Assembly (NCBI GenBank): GCA_030425285.1
Contig: JAUIAY010000007.1
Coordinates: 1 to 64,000, forward strand
Source of the DNA: Bacteroidia bacterium
GTDB taxonomy: Bacteria > Bacteroidota > Bacteroidia > Flavobacteriales > Flavobacteriaceae
DNA: 64,000 nucleotides
Direction: 5' to 3'
The translations under genes and the position numbers were made by a program. The notes beneath the pieces were generated by a model. It made no database searches. It saw only the letters and a list, made by a program, of their open reading frames with translations, and was not told where the DNA came from. Position 1 is the stretch's first letter; each line of letters opens with the position of its first letter. Of the stretch, positions 16,776-26,278 are shown piece after piece.

Positions 16776-18143
16776 AAAAATATTACCCAAAAGATCGTCA
16801 TTGGTAACTTCCCCTGTTATAAGTCCAAAGTAATATAAAGCCTCACGAACATCAATAGCCATTAGATCGCCTGACAATCCGGAATCCAATCCATGTTTCA
16901 CTTTTTGTATCTCTTCAAAAGCTTTAAGAAGGGCATCATAGTGTCTGGTATTAGTAACTATGGTTTCATTATTACGAAGAGCACCAGTATTAATCAAATT
17001 CAATAGCGCATTGGTCAATTGCTCCACTCCAAAACCTGTTTTAGCCGATAGAAGTTTTACCTCTGGAATAGCCGCTTGTAGAGAAGCCAATTGCGTGTCA
17101 TCCAATTTATCTATTTTATTGGCTATAATCAACAAAGGTTTTTGTGGGTATTTATTCTTGATCTTTTCAATCTCTAATTTAATAGCTTTTAAATCCGAAA
17201 TACCCTTAGAGCTATCAAACAAATAAATGGTTACCTGCGATTGCTCTATTTTTTCAAAAGTCTTTTTAATTCCTATACTTTCTACAAAATCCTGGGTTTC
17301 CCGAATGCCTGCGGTATCAATAAACCGAAAACCAATACCGCCTATGGAAATCTCATCCTCAATAGTATCACGTGTAGTTCCTGCTATTTCCGAAACTATG
17401 GCGCGTTCTTCATTCAACAAGGCATTTAACAAGGTGGATTTACCAACGTTAGGCTCGCCAACAATTGCCACCGGAATACCGTTTTTAATAACATTTCCAA
17501 CCGCAAACGAATCTATTAAACGTTTTAACACAAACGTTATTCTATCAATAAGTTCCCTAAACTGGGTTCTATCGGCAAACTCCACATCCTCTTCCGAAAA
17601 ATCTAACTCCAACTCTATCAAAGATGCAAAGTTCAAGAGTTCCTCACGAAGCTTGGCAATTTCAGAAGAAAAACCACCACGCATTTGCTGCATTGCTATT
17701 TGATGGGATGCTTCATTATCACTGGCAATAAGATCAGCAACAGCCTCGGCCTGACTTAAATCCAACTTTCCGTTTAAGAATGCACGCAAGGTAAACTCCC
17801 CAGCATCTGCCATTCTACACCCTTTTCGCAAAAACAGCTGAATAATTTCTTGCTGAATGTACGGCGAACCATGACAACTGATTTCAACCACGTTTTCACC
17901 AGTATATGACTGTGGATTTTTAAAAATGGATACCAAAACCTCATCAATGGTTTTCTGGCCGTCTACAATATGCCCCAAATGAATGGTATGCGTTTTCTGT
18001 TGGACTAATTGTTTATTACTGGTAACCGGCTGAAAACAATCAGACACCAAGTCAATAGCGTCATTTCCCGACAAGCGAATAACAGCTATGGCTCCAGCAC
18101 CAGAAGGTGTTGCCAGAGCAACTATGGTATCGTTTTGTATCAT
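16752..18143 (-). CDS. mnmE: tRNA modification GTPase MnmE
   Basis: 463 residues from ATG at 18141-18143 (MIQNDTIVALATPSGAG, the family-typical start; an in-frame upstream start at 18170 would add nine atypical residues). N-terminal folate-binding domain, helical domain, and inserted G domain with GEPNVGKST (P-loop), DTAGIRET (G3) and NKID (G4); the C-terminal FCIGK supplies the conserved Cys. With MnmG it forms the cmnm5 modification of wobble uridine in tRNA. The C-terminus is intact despite the neighbouring insertion. A TACTTTTG -7 box (minus strand, 18155-18148) lies only four bases before the ATG, which suggests a leaderless or nearly leaderless message. Confidence 0.97.
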   Translation of the reverse strand: MIQNDTIVALATPSGAGAIAVIRLSGNDAIDLVSDCFQPVTSNKQLVQQKTHTIHLGHIVDGQKTIDEVLVSIFKNPQSYTGENVVEISCHGSPYIQQEIIQLFLRKGCRMADAGEFTLRAFLNGKLDLSQAEAVADLIASDNEASHQIAMQQMRGGFSSEIAKLREELLNFASLIELELDFSEEDVEFADRTQFRELIDRITFVLKRLIDSFAVGNVIKNGIPVAIVGEPNVGKSTLLNALLNEERAIVSEIAGTTRDTIEDEISIGGIGFRFIDTAGIRETQDFVESIGIKKTFEKIEQSQVTIYLFDSSKGISDLKAIKLEIEKIKNKYPQKPLLIIANKIDKLDDTQLASLQAAIPEVKLLSAKTGFGVEQLTNALLNLINTGALRNNETIVTNTRHYDALLKAFEEIQKVKHGLDSGLSGDLMAIDVREALYYFGLITGEVTNDDLLGNIFANFCIGK

Positions 18144-18147
18144 GGCA

Positions 18148-18181
18148 CAAAAGTAGTAAATAGAACGCACATAAAACCAAA
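18148..18181 (-). promoter_or_regulatory. Bacteroidota-type promoter of mnmE
   Basis: On the minus strand TTTG (18181-18178), 22 bases, then TACTTTTG (18155-18148), matching TTTG/TAnnTTTG. Transcription would begin at or within one or two bases of the start codon. Confidence 0.5.
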
Positions 18182-18226
18182 CCTCATATTAGGTTTATCT
18201 TAACAACACGTATCCACTTTATCTGT

Positions 18227-18234
18227 TATATTTG
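18227..18234 (+). promoter_or_regulatory. -7 box of the TlpA-like lipoprotein gene
   Basis: TATATTTG fits TAnnTTTG and lies 20 bases before the ATG at 18255. No clear -33 TTTG is present at the usual distance. Confidence 0.5.
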
Positions 18235-18254
18235 CACAACTAATAAAACATCTT

Positions 18255-19382
18255 ATGTTAAAGAAACTTTTAATTTTAGTATTAGCTATTGGTTTTATAT
18301 CCTGTGAAAAAGAAACAAAACCCGATGGATTTGTGATTGAGGGGAAAATCGATTCTTATTATAGTGGCCGTAAAATTAAACTATCGAGAATTGCTCGAGG
18401 TGGGTCTTACACTGTTGATTCCACAATAATTACAAACGGTAAACTAGAATTAAAAGGTAAAGTTGATTCGCCTGACTTATATTATATATTTATAGACGAC
18501 TATTTAGGGTCTTTGCCACTAATTGTTGAAAATGATATCATTAAGGTAGCGTTTAACAAAGATACACTTGACGCTTCAGTTGTAAGCGGTGGAAAAGAAA
18601 ATCCAGTATTTAATGTTTTTCAAGATTTTGCAAAGCCTTTAAGAAAACAGAATGCGAAACTGTCAGAAACTTTTAAGGAAGCTAGAAACAATGGTGATGC
18701 GAAAACCATGCAAGCTGTAAGAAAAACATTTGATAGCTTGGTAAAGATCAATAATGACCAAAGCTTTAAAAACATTGAACAATATAACGACGCCGTAACA
18801 AGTGCCATTATTCTAGAAGATTTCTTAAATTCCAAAGTAGTTACTGTTAGCCAAGCCAATGATTTGTACAACAACTTCACTGATTATGTCAAATCAAGTC
18901 GTGCCGCTACAGAAATCAAACGTGTAATCGATGCTACTTTAGCAACCGAAATAGGTAGTAAAGCTCCAACTTTCTCTGCTCCAGATTCAGAAGGCAATAT
19001 GGTTGCATTAGAAGATGTAATGGGAAAAGTAACCATTGTAGACTTTTGGGCTGCATGGTGTGGCCCTTGTAGAAAAGAAAATCCAAATGTGGTAAAAGTA
19101 TACAACAAATACCACGATAAAGGACTAGAAATAATTGGAATCTCATTAGATGGCAACAAAAGACAAAACAATGCCAAGGAAGCTTGGTTAAATGCCATTA
19201 AAAGTGATAGCCTAAATTGGCATCATGTTTCAAATTTGAACTATTTTAACGACCCTGTAGCAAAGTTGTACAACATTAACTCTATACCTGCCACTTTTAT
19301 ATTGGATAGCGAGGGTAAAATTGTTGCCAAAAACCTCCGTGGGGAAGCTTTGGAACAAAAGATTTCTGAATTGTTGGACTAA
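18255..19382 (+). CDS. TlpA-like thioredoxin lipoprotein with DUF4369 N-terminus
   Basis: 375 residues. A lipoprotein signal peptide ends at GFISC (lipidated Cys17). Residues 25-125 form the DUF4369 beta domain (GFVIEGKIDSYYSGRKIKLSR start), then a helical linker, then a thioredoxin/AhpC-TSA domain from about 237 with WAAWCGPCRKENP near 262-275 (both active cysteines present). It should be an envelope-anchored thiol-disulfide oxidoreductase, either reductive or a peroxiredoxin-like repair enzyme. It is divergent from mnmE and convergent with the rhomboid gene. Confidence 0.9.
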   Translation: MLKKLLILVLAIGFISCEKETKPDGFVIEGKIDSYYSGRKIKLSRIARGGSYTVDSTIITNGKLELKGKVDSPDLYYIFIDDYLGSLPLIVENDIIKVAFNKDTLDASVVSGGKENPVFNVFQDFAKPLRKQNAKLSETFKEARNNGDAKTMQAVRKTFDSLVKINNDQSFKNIEQYNDAVTSAIILEDFLNSKVVTVSQANDLYNNFTDYVKSSRAATEIKRVIDATLATEIGSKAPTFSAPDSEGNMVALEDVMGKVTIVDFWAAWCGPCRKENPNVVKVYNKYHDKGLEIIGISLDGNKRQNNAKEAWLNAIKSDSLNWHHVSNLNYFNDPVAKLYNINSIPATFILDSEGKIVAKNLRGEALEQKISELLD

Positions 19383-19387
19383 CCCTG

Positions 19388-20038
19388 TTAAATCTTGCCT
19401 AACCTCTTTAGGACAAACAATAAAATGATAGGTAATGCCAATAAACCTATCATTAGCAAATGTGTCTCAAACAACCATGAGGCCAAAATTAGCGTAATGA
19501 TATAACCGCCTAAAGCACCTCCAAAGTGTGCATCATGACCTATATTGCCTATTCTGTTTTTCATACCATATATAGAATACAGCAAATAACCAACACCAAA
19601 AATATAAGCCGGTATAGGGATAGGAATAAAAAACATGTACAAGCTCATATCAGGCTGCAATAAAATAGCTGAATAGATAATTCCAGTCACTGCTCCACTG
19701 GCACCTACCGCACTGTAATGATATTCATCTTTGTGAAAATACAGCGATAACAAATTCCCCAATAACAAACTACCTAAATAAACGATTAAGAATTTAAAAT
19801 TCCCCAAGTATGCAATAACAACATCAGCAAAAAAATACAGCGTGAACATATTGAAGAACAGATGGGCATTATCCACATGCAAAAACCCAGAACTAAACAT
19901 GCGTATCTGCTCTCCTCGTCTTACTGCGCCAACATTAAACTTATACTTTTCAAAAAAACCATAATCACCGAAAGCTTTGAAAGAAATAATGACATTTGCA
20001 GCTATAATAATGATGGTAATTAAACTTAAATTGCCCAT
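19388..20038 (-). CDS. Rhomboid-family intramembrane serine protease
   Basis: 216 residues, six hydrophobic segments. The catalytic Ser is in GASGAVTG near residue 113 and the His in GHDAHFGGALGGY near 175, the rhomboid dyad. HxxxN-type residues occur in FLHVDNAHLFFNM near 55-65. It cleaves membrane proteins within the lipid bilayer; substrates unknown. The gene ends 6 bases from the convergent TlpA-like gene. Confidence 0.93.
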   Translation of the reverse strand: MGNLSLITIIIIAANVIISFKAFGDYGFFEKYKFNVGAVRRGEQIRMFSSGFLHVDNAHLFFNMFTLYFFADVVIAYLGNFKFLIVYLGSLLLGNLLSLYFHKDEYHYSAVGASGAVTGIIYSAILLQPDMSLYMFFIPIPIPAYIFGVGYLLYSIYGMKNRIGNIGHDAHFGGALGGYIITLILASWLFETHLLMIGLLALPIILLFVLKRLGKI

Positions 20039-20100
20039 AAATAGTAAATGTTTAAATAGAATATAGTCTATATTTGTCTTTACAAATCTATAACTTATTC

Positions 20101-20988
20101 ATGCAATTTCTTGCGTACATTCTAATTTATCCTTTTTTGTGGTTAATATCGCTACTGCCCTTTAGGTTATTGTACTTGTTTTCTGATTTTGTTTACATCC
20201 TGCTTTTTTACATCATAGGATACAGAAGAAAAACGGTCAAGGAAAATTTGAAACTAACATTTCCTGAAAAATCAGATTCCGAACTAAAAACCATTTCTAA
20301 AAAGTTTTACCATCACATGTGCGATATGTTTTTAGAAATGATAAAATCATTGACCATTTCGCGCAACCAATTGAACAAAAGATTCATTATCAAAAACCCC
20401 GAAGAATTACAACATCTAGAAAGCCTAAACAAGAGTATAGTAGTTATGTACGGGCATTATGCCAGTTATGAATGGTCTTTTGTTTCCGAAAATTATATTT
20501 CGCTTAAAGGAATCGGTATCTATAAAACCATAGCCAATAAATATTTTGACAATCTTGTTCGTAAAATTCGATCACGATATAACACCGAACTCATTGACAC
20601 CAAAAAAGCAGTTGCCAAAATATCGGAATATGAAAAACAAGGTATTAAATCGGCCATAGCCTTTTTAAGTGACCAATCACCTAAAAGCTATGCAAAGTAT
20701 TATTGGACCAAATTCATGAACATTGAAGTACCTTGTTTTACTGGTGCCGAAAAAATTGCTAAAGATTTGGACCTTTCAGTAGCTTACCTTAAAATTGAAA
20801 AGGTAAAGCGTGGTTTTTATGAAGCTGAATTAATCACGCTAGCAGAAAATGCTAGAGACTTTTCAGATTATGAAATAACTGATATGTTTACTCGTGAACT
20901 GGAAAAGCAAATACGTAAAGACCCTCAATACTATCTGTGGACACACAAACGATGGAAACATCGTGGCAAAAAACCTGCTAAAGCTTAA
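20101..20988 (+). CDS. Lipid A biosynthesis acyltransferase (LpxL/HtrB-like)
   Basis: 295 residues from ATG at 20101; an upstream in-frame TTG (20074) would add nine residues with no support. N-terminal membrane anchor (FLAYILIYPFLWLISLLP), then the acyltransferase core with the HX4E catalytic pair in YGHYASYEW near residue 120 and SDQSPK near 195. It transfers an acyl chain from acyl-ACP to a lipid A precursor at the inner membrane. Its stop overlaps the stop of the convergent aminotransferase gene by 11 bases. Confidence 0.92.
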   Translation: MQFLAYILIYPFLWLISLLPFRLLYLFSDFVYILLFYIIGYRRKTVKENLKLTFPEKSDSELKTISKKFYHHMCDMFLEMIKSLTISRNQLNKRFIIKNPEELQHLESLNKSIVVMYGHYASYEWSFVSENYISLKGIGIYKTIANKYFDNLVRKIRSRYNTELIDTKKAVAKISEYEKQGIKSAIAFLSDQSPKSYAKYYWTKFMNIEVPCFTGAEKIAKDLDLSVAYLKIEKVKRGFYEAELITLAENARDFSDYEITDMFTRELEKQIRKDPQYYLWTHKRWKHRGKKPAKA

Positions 20989-22489
20989 ACCAATCCTTTA
21001 TGATGTTGTCTTCCTGTGAGTGTCCGTTCAAGGACTTATGATTAAATTCATTAGAACATTTATCATAATCATAATCTTTGGCCCATTCCTGATGGTTCTT
21101 GGCTAGTTCAATAATACTGTCACAAGCTATTTTCACTTCTTCATCTGTAGTAGTTGGATGAATGGAAAGCCTAATCCAACCTGGTTTTCTGGTCAATTCA
21201 CCTAATGAAATTTCCTGTGTGAGTTCATGTGATGTTTCGTAATCTACATGTAACAAATAGTGGCCGTAAGTACCAGCACAGCTACAACCACCTCTGGTTT
21301 GCACCCCAAAACGATCGTTTAAGAGCTTTACTCCCAAATTGTAATGTAAATCATCTATATAGAAAGAAATGACACCCAACCTATCTTGATGCTGACCCGC
21401 TAGAATATGGATGTTGTCAATTGGGTTAAGGGTTTTAAAAATATAATCTATGATTTGGTGTTCACGCACAAGCATATTATTTACACCCATTTGTTCCTTA
21501 AGCTTAATAGCCAAAGCAGTTCTAATGGTCTGCAAAAAACCTGGTGTCCCACCATCCTCACGATCTTCAATATTATCAATGTATTTGTGTTCGCCCCAAG
21601 GGTTAGTCCAACTTACTGTTCCTCCTCCAGGACAATCGGGTATCATGTTTTTGTAAAGTTTCTTATTAAAAATAAGAACTCCCGAAGAGCCAGGTCCTCC
21701 TAAAAATTTATGAGGTGAAAAGAAAATGGCATCCAAGGATTGATTCTCATTTTCAGGATGCATATCAATAGAAACATAAGGTGCCGAACAAGCATAATCT
21801 ACAAAACACACACCACCATGATTATGCATTAATTCAGCAACTTCATGGACGGGATTTTGTATACCAGTAACGTTGGAACCATGAATAATGGACGCTATCT
21901 TAATTGTACAATCTTCATGTTCAATCAGTAGCTTTTCTAAATTTTCAAGGCTAAACAAACCATCTTCACCCGGAGGAATAACAACCACTTTTGCAATGGT
22001 TTCCAACCAGGTAGTTTGGTTTGAATGATGTTCCATGTGCGATATAAAAACAACCGGACAGAGTTCTTTGGGAACATCGGTATATTTTTTAAGGTTTTCA
22101 GGAACTTTCAATCCTAAAATTCTTTGGAATTTATTGACGACTCCTGTCATGCCACTACCAGAAACAATCAACACATCATCTTCATTACAATTAACATGGG
22201 ATTTAATGATATGCTTTGCTTCGTGATAAGCTTTGGTCATAGCCGTACCGGATACCGTAGTCTCTGTATGTGTGTTGGCCACAAAGGGTCCAAATTCATT
22301 ACACAATTTTTCTTCAATGGGTCTGTACAACCTTCCTGAAGCTGTCCAATCGGTATAAACAATTTTTTTCTTACCAAATGGCGATTCAAAATCCTGGTCT
22401 ATTCCAATGATATTGTTTCTAAAATCATTGAAATAAGCTTCTAAATCAGTAGTTTGCTTACTTTTGAACGCTGTTAACGACATAATCAT
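20978..22489 (-). CDS. Class V aminotransferase (cysteine desulfurase-like, PLP)
   Basis: About 500 residues; ATG at 22489 or, equally likely, the ATG two codons later (MSLTAF). The fold-type I PLP signature is clear: VSGSGMTGVVNK (phosphate loop), SHMEHHSN, VDYACSAPY (PLP-binding Asp) and SPHKFLGGPGSSG (Schiff-base Lys near residue 245). A Cys-rich RGGCSCAGTYGHYLL near 400 resembles the active-site Cys loop of desulfurases, but the protein is longer than IscS/SufS. No Fe-S assembly genes are nearby, so the substrate is open. Confidence 0.87.
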   Translation of the reverse strand: MIMSLTAFKSKQTTDLEAYFNDFRNNIIGIDQDFESPFGKKKIVYTDWTASGRLYRPIEEKLCNEFGPFVANTHTETTVSGTAMTKAYHEAKHIIKSHVNCNEDDVLIVSGSGMTGVVNKFQRILGLKVPENLKKYTDVPKELCPVVFISHMEHHSNQTTWLETIAKVVVIPPGEDGLFSLENLEKLLIEHEDCTIKIASIIHGSNVTGIQNPVHEVAELMHNHGGVCFVDYACSAPYVSIDMHPENENQSLDAIFFSPHKFLGGPGSSGVLIFNKKLYKNMIPDCPGGGTVSWTNPWGEHKYIDNIEDREDGGTPGFLQTIRTALAIKLKEQMGVNNMLVREHQIIDYIFKTLNPIDNIHILAGQHQDRLGVISFYIDDLHYNLGVKLLNDRFGVQTRGGCSCAGTYGHYLLHVDYETSHELTQEISLGELTRKPGWIRLSIHPTTTDEEVKIACDSIIELAKNHQEWAKDYDYDKCSNEFNHKSLNGHSQEDNIIKDWFKL

Positions 22490-22503
22490 AAATTTGAACG
22501 CTA

Positions 22504-22511
22504 CAAAAATA
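22504..22511 (-). promoter_or_regulatory. -7 box of the aminotransferase gene
   Basis: Minus-strand TATTTTTG fits TAnnTTTG. It lies directly after the glmM stop codon and 15 bases before the aminotransferase start, so the downstream gene probably has its own promoter. Confidence 0.45.
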
Positions 22512-23900
22512 CTAAATATTAGCCACAGCCTTTATTTCTGATATGATTTTATCGGCTAAATTGTCGGCTTCTGTTTGTGAGGGTGCTTCAGTGTATATAC
22601 GAATAATGGGTTCGGTATTACTTTTTCTTAAATGTACCCAACTATCTGAAAAGTCTATTTTAACACCATCTATTGTTGTCAGTTTTTCATTGGAGTATTG
22701 AGATTCCATGGTTTTCAATAAAGCATCCACATCCAAATCAGGTGTTAACTCTATCTTCTTTTTACTCATGAAATAGTTAGGATATGTTGCACGAAGTTCA
22801 CTCGTTGTCATTTTCTTTTCAGCCAACAAACTCAAAAACAAAGCCACGCCAACCAAGGCATCTCTTCCATAATGTAATTCTGGATAGATGATGCCACCAT
22901 TGCCTTCTCCTCCTATAATCGCATTGTTTTTTTTCATTAACGCAACCACATTCACTTCGCCCACAGCACTGGCTTCATAAGAGCCTCCATGCTTTTCAGT
23001 AACATCGCTTAAGGCTCTTGTTGAACTCATATTACTAACCGTATTCCCTGGAGTTTTACTCAAAACATAATCGGCACAAGCAACCAAGGTATATTCTTCA
23101 CCAAACATTTCGCCTTTTTCATCCATGAATGCCAATCTATCTACATCTGGATCTACCACAATCCCCAAATCTGCTCGCTCTTTAACAACGGCTTCAGATA
23201 AATCTGATAAATGTTCCTTTAGAGGCTCTGGATTATGCGGAAAGTGCCCATTAGGCTCGCAATATAACTTGACGGCATGTACGCCCAATCTATCTAACAA
23301 TAACGGTATGGCTATTCCTCCAGTAGAATTAACACCATCAACCACCACCTTAAAATTAGCCTGTTCAATGGCTTTTTTGTTCACCAAAGGCATTTTTAAA
23401 ACCTCATCTATATGCATATCAATATAGGCTTGGTTTTTGGTGATTTTTCCCAAACTATCCACATCGGAAAAAGTCATGGCATCCTGTTCAGCAATTTCCA
23501 AAATTTTAGCACCTTCAACACCATCCAAAAACTCCCCTTTACTATTTAACAACTTCAGGGCATTCCACTGTTTTGGGTTGTGACTGGCTGTTAATATGAT
23601 CCCGCCATCTGCATGTTCCATAGGTACAGCTACTTCTACTGTTGGTGTGGTAGACAAGCCTAAATCAATCACATGAATTCCAAGACCAACCAAAGTGTTC
23701 ATAACCAAATTCTGAATCATTTCACCTGAAATGCGCGCATCTCTACCAACAACTACGCGATAATTCGCCTTATTTCGTTGTTGTTTAAGCCATACACCAT
23801 AAGCCGAAGCAAATTTCACAGCGTCAATGGGTGTTAAATTATCACCTACTTGACCTCCTATGGTTCCTCTGATTCCTGAAATTGATTTTATTAGCGTCAT
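22512..23900 (-). CDS. glmM: Phosphoglucosamine mutase
   Basis: 462 residues, four-domain alpha-D-phosphohexomutase. Active phosphoserine loop TASHNPKQWNALK near residue 100, Mg-binding DPDVDRLAF near 250, sugar-specificity loop GGEGNGGIIYP near 330 and phosphate-binding RKSNTEPIIRIYTEA near 430. The GEGNGG loop fits GlmM-type rather than phosphomannomutase proteins. It makes glucosamine-1-phosphate for UDP-GlcNAc, the precursor of peptidoglycan and lipid A; the lipid A acyltransferase gene lies two genes away. Confidence 0.92.
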   Translation of the reverse strand: MTLIKSISGIRGTIGGQVGDNLTPIDAVKFASAYGVWLKQQRNKANYRVVVGRDARISGEMIQNLVMNTLVGLGIHVIDLGLSTTPTVEVAVPMEHADGGIILTASHNPKQWNALKLLNSKGEFLDGVEGAKILEIAEQDAMTFSDVDSLGKITKNQAYIDMHIDEVLKMPLVNKKAIEQANFKVVVDGVNSTGGIAIPLLLDRLGVHAVKLYCEPNGHFPHNPEPLKEHLSDLSEAVVKERADLGIVVDPDVDRLAFMDEKGEMFGEEYTLVACADYVLSKTPGNTVSNMSSTRALSDVTEKHGGSYEASAVGEVNVVALMKKNNAIIGGEGNGGIIYPELHYGRDALVGVALFLSLLAEKKMTTSELRATYPNYFMSKKKIELTPDLDVDALLKTMESQYSNEKLTTIDGVKIDFSDSWVHLRKSNTEPIIRIYTEAPSQTEADNLADKIISEIKAVANI

Positions 23901-23920
23901 ATTATAAATTAAAATTTGAA

Positions 23921-23928
23921 CAAATATA
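23921..23928 (-). promoter_or_regulatory. -7 box of glmM
   Basis: Minus-strand TATATTTG (plus-strand CAAATATA) fits TAnnTTTG, 20 bases before the glmM ATG. Confidence 0.5.
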
Positions 23929-23973
23929 AGTTTTCTATGTGTTTTCTATATTACGAATTCGTAAATTCGGAAA

Positions 23974-24582
23974 ATGAATTTTCTGGCTCACATCTATCTT
24001 TCTGGAAACAACGAACTAGTGACTATTGGTAATTTTATGGCTGATGGCATTCGCGGAAAAAAATACTTGAATTTTGATAGGGATATTCAAATAGGCATCT
24101 TGTTACATCGTGAAATCGATACCTTCACAGATGCGCATCCTACAGTCAGGCAGAGCACTAAAAGGCTTCATCAAAATTATAGCCATTACAGTGGTGTTAT
24201 TGTTGATATTTTATACGATCATTTCCTAGCCAAGAACTGGGAAGACTATTCAGATACTTCATTAAGTGACTATGTAGAAGATTTTTACAATTCTCTCGAA
24301 AAACATTTTGACATCCTGCCTTCCAGAACACAAAAAATGATGCCTTTTATGATATCTGAAAATTGGTTGTTGAATTATGCCAATATTGATGGTATTCAAC
24401 GTGTCTTGGATGGCATGAACAGGCGCACAAAGAACAGATCAAAAATGAACGAGGCTACTGCAGAATTAATCACACATTACGATGAATTTGAAAAGGAATT
24501 CTCATCCTTCTTCAAGGAACTGATGGCATTTTCACATGATAAATTATTCGAAATAACCCAAAAACTAAAGACCAACCCATGA
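23974..24582 (+). CDS. acpH: Acyl carrier protein phosphodiesterase
   Basis: 202 residues matching AcpH from the first residue: MNFLAHIYLSG, GNFMADGIRG, GILLHREIDTFTDAHP and HYSGVIVDILYDHFLAKNW. The conserved His/Asp set binds metal. It removes 4'-phosphopantetheine from holo-ACP. First gene of a run in which each stop overlaps or nearly touches the next start (acpH, ggt, alkylation repair, ATP-grasp, unknown). Confidence 0.93.
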   Translation: MNFLAHIYLSGNNELVTIGNFMADGIRGKKYLNFDRDIQIGILLHREIDTFTDAHPTVRQSTKRLHQNYSHYSGVIVDILYDHFLAKNWEDYSDTSLSDYVEDFYNSLEKHFDILPSRTQKMMPFMISENWLLNYANIDGIQRVLDGMNRRTKNRSKMNEATAELITHYDEFEKEFSSFFKELMAFSHDKLFEITQKLKTNP

Positions 24583-26276
24583 AACAGTATTTAGTCATTT
24601 TATGCCTTTTGGTTACGTTAATTGCCTGTAAAGACCATGCGCCTTTAACGCATACTAAAACCCATGGATTGATTACCCAACAAGCCATGGTTGTTTCTGC
24701 TCGTAAAGAAGCATCCCAAATTGGATCCGATATTTTAAAAAAAGGCGGCAATGCTTTTGATGCCATGGTAGCAACCGAATTAGCTTTGGCCGTGGCCTAT
24801 CCTTATGCTGGGAATATTGGAGGTGGCGGTTTTATGGTATACAGGTTGCACACTGGTGAAACTGGCGCCTTAGATTACAGGGAAAAAGCACCAATGGCTG
24901 CTACAAAAAACATGTATTTAGACAGTCTTGGAAACGTAGTTCCCCATAAGAGTACAGTTGGACCTATGGCAGTTGGAGTTCCTGGAACTATAGCAGGAGT
25001 CTTTGCCTCACATAAAAAATTTGGCAGCTTACCTATTGAGGACATCATACAACCGGTTATCGAATTGGCCGAGCGTGGTGTTGTAGTAACAGAAATGCAG
25101 GAAGAACGACTCAAGTATTTTCAGCCCTATTTTCAAGAAGTTAACCCTAATGGGACAGTCTTAACCGGAAATTGGAAATCAAAAGACACTATTAAATATG
25201 CTGCTCTAGCGAAAACCTTGAAGGCTGTTATGATTGGTGGAGACGATGAATTCTATAAAGGTGAAACAGCAAAAACTTTAGCCAAATTTATTCAAGAACA
25301 AGGCGGTATAATTATAGAAGAAGATTTGGCTCGTTATGAAGCTAAATGGCGTAAACCAATAACATTTGAATATGACGGTTTAAAAATTACTTCTATGTCA
25401 CCGCCATCCAGTGGCGGAATTTGTTTAGCACAAATCATGAAAATGATTGAACCTTATGATTTAGACCTATTCGGGCATAACAGTCTCAAGACCATTCAGG
25501 TGTTAGCAGAAGCCGAACGTAGAGCCTATGCTGACAGAAGCCATTATTTGGGTGATCCGGATTTTGTCAATATTCCTCAGGAAGATTTAATTAGTTCGGA
25601 ATATCTAATTGAAAGAATGGGTGATTTTTCTTTTGAGCAAGCTACTGCTTCTGAAGATATTTCACATGGCAAGGTAGATATTATTGAAAGTAACGAAACC
25701 ACCCACTATTCCATTGTAGACCAATTTGGAAATGCCATTGCTGTAACTACGACTCTCAATAGTGGATTTGGTTCTAAACTCTATTGCCCAGAATTGGGAT
25801 TTTTTCTGAATAATGAAATGGACGATTTTAGTAGTAAACCTGGAGTACCAAATGTTTATGGTTTAATTGGTGCTGAAGCCAATAGTATTCTCCCTGAAAA
25901 ACGCATGTTAAGTTCTATGACACCTACTATTGTCGAAAAAGACGGTAAGTTATTGATGACTTTGGGAACACCAGGAGGATCCACAATAATTACATCTGTG
26001 TTACAAACCATATTAAATGTTCATGAATTTAAAATGACCATGCAAGAAGCTGTCAATGCGCCTAGATTTCATCATCAATGGTTACCAGATGAGATTAGAA
26101 TGGAACCTAATAGGTTTGAAAAGGGATTAATCAAGCAATTAGAATCCAAAGGCTATGAAATCAATGAAGAGCGATCTCCTGTAATTGGCATTGTTGATGG
26201 CATCCTCATTCAAGAAGATGGTTCCCTTGAGGGCGGTGCAGACCCAAGAGGAGACGATACCGCTATTGGGTTTTAA
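24579..26276 (+). CDS. ggt: Gamma-glutamyltransferase, lipoprotein precursor
   Basis: 565 residues. The signal peptide ends in a lipobox-like LVTLIACKDH (Cys17). Large-subunit landmarks include GGNAFDAMVA and GNIGGGGFMVYR; the autocleavage site and catalytic Thr are at NETTHYSIVD near residue 370, followed by VTTTLNSGFGS and the lid/oxyanion region MLSSMTPTIV and GTPGGSTI. It hydrolyses or transfers the gamma-glutamyl group of glutathione-type compounds in the envelope. Start overlaps the acpH stop (ATGA). Confidence 0.95.
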   Translation: MKQYLVILCLLVTLIACKDHAPLTHTKTHGLITQQAMVVSARKEASQIGSDILKKGGNAFDAMVATELALAVAYPYAGNIGGGGFMVYRLHTGETGALDYREKAPMAATKNMYLDSLGNVVPHKSTVGPMAVGVPGTIAGVFASHKKFGSLPIEDIIQPVIELAERGVVVTEMQEERLKYFQPYFQEVNPNGTVLTGNWKSKDTIKYAALAKTLKAVMIGGDDEFYKGETAKTLAKFIQEQGGIIIEEDLARYEAKWRKPITFEYDGLKITSMSPPSSGGICLAQIMKMIEPYDLDLFGHNSLKTIQVLAEAERRAYADRSHYLGDPDFVNIPQEDLISSEYLIERMGDFSFEQATASEDISHGKVDIIESNETTHYSIVDQFGNAIAVTTTLNSGFGSKLYCPELGFFLNNEMDDFSSKPGVPNVYGLIGAEANSILPEKRMLSSMTPTIVEKDGKLLMTLGTPGGSTIITSVLQTILNVHEFKMTMQEAVNAPRFHHQWLPDEIRMEPNRFEKGLIKQLESKGYEINEERSPVIGIVDGILIQEDGSLEGGADPRGDDTAIGF

Positions 26277-26278
26277 TC

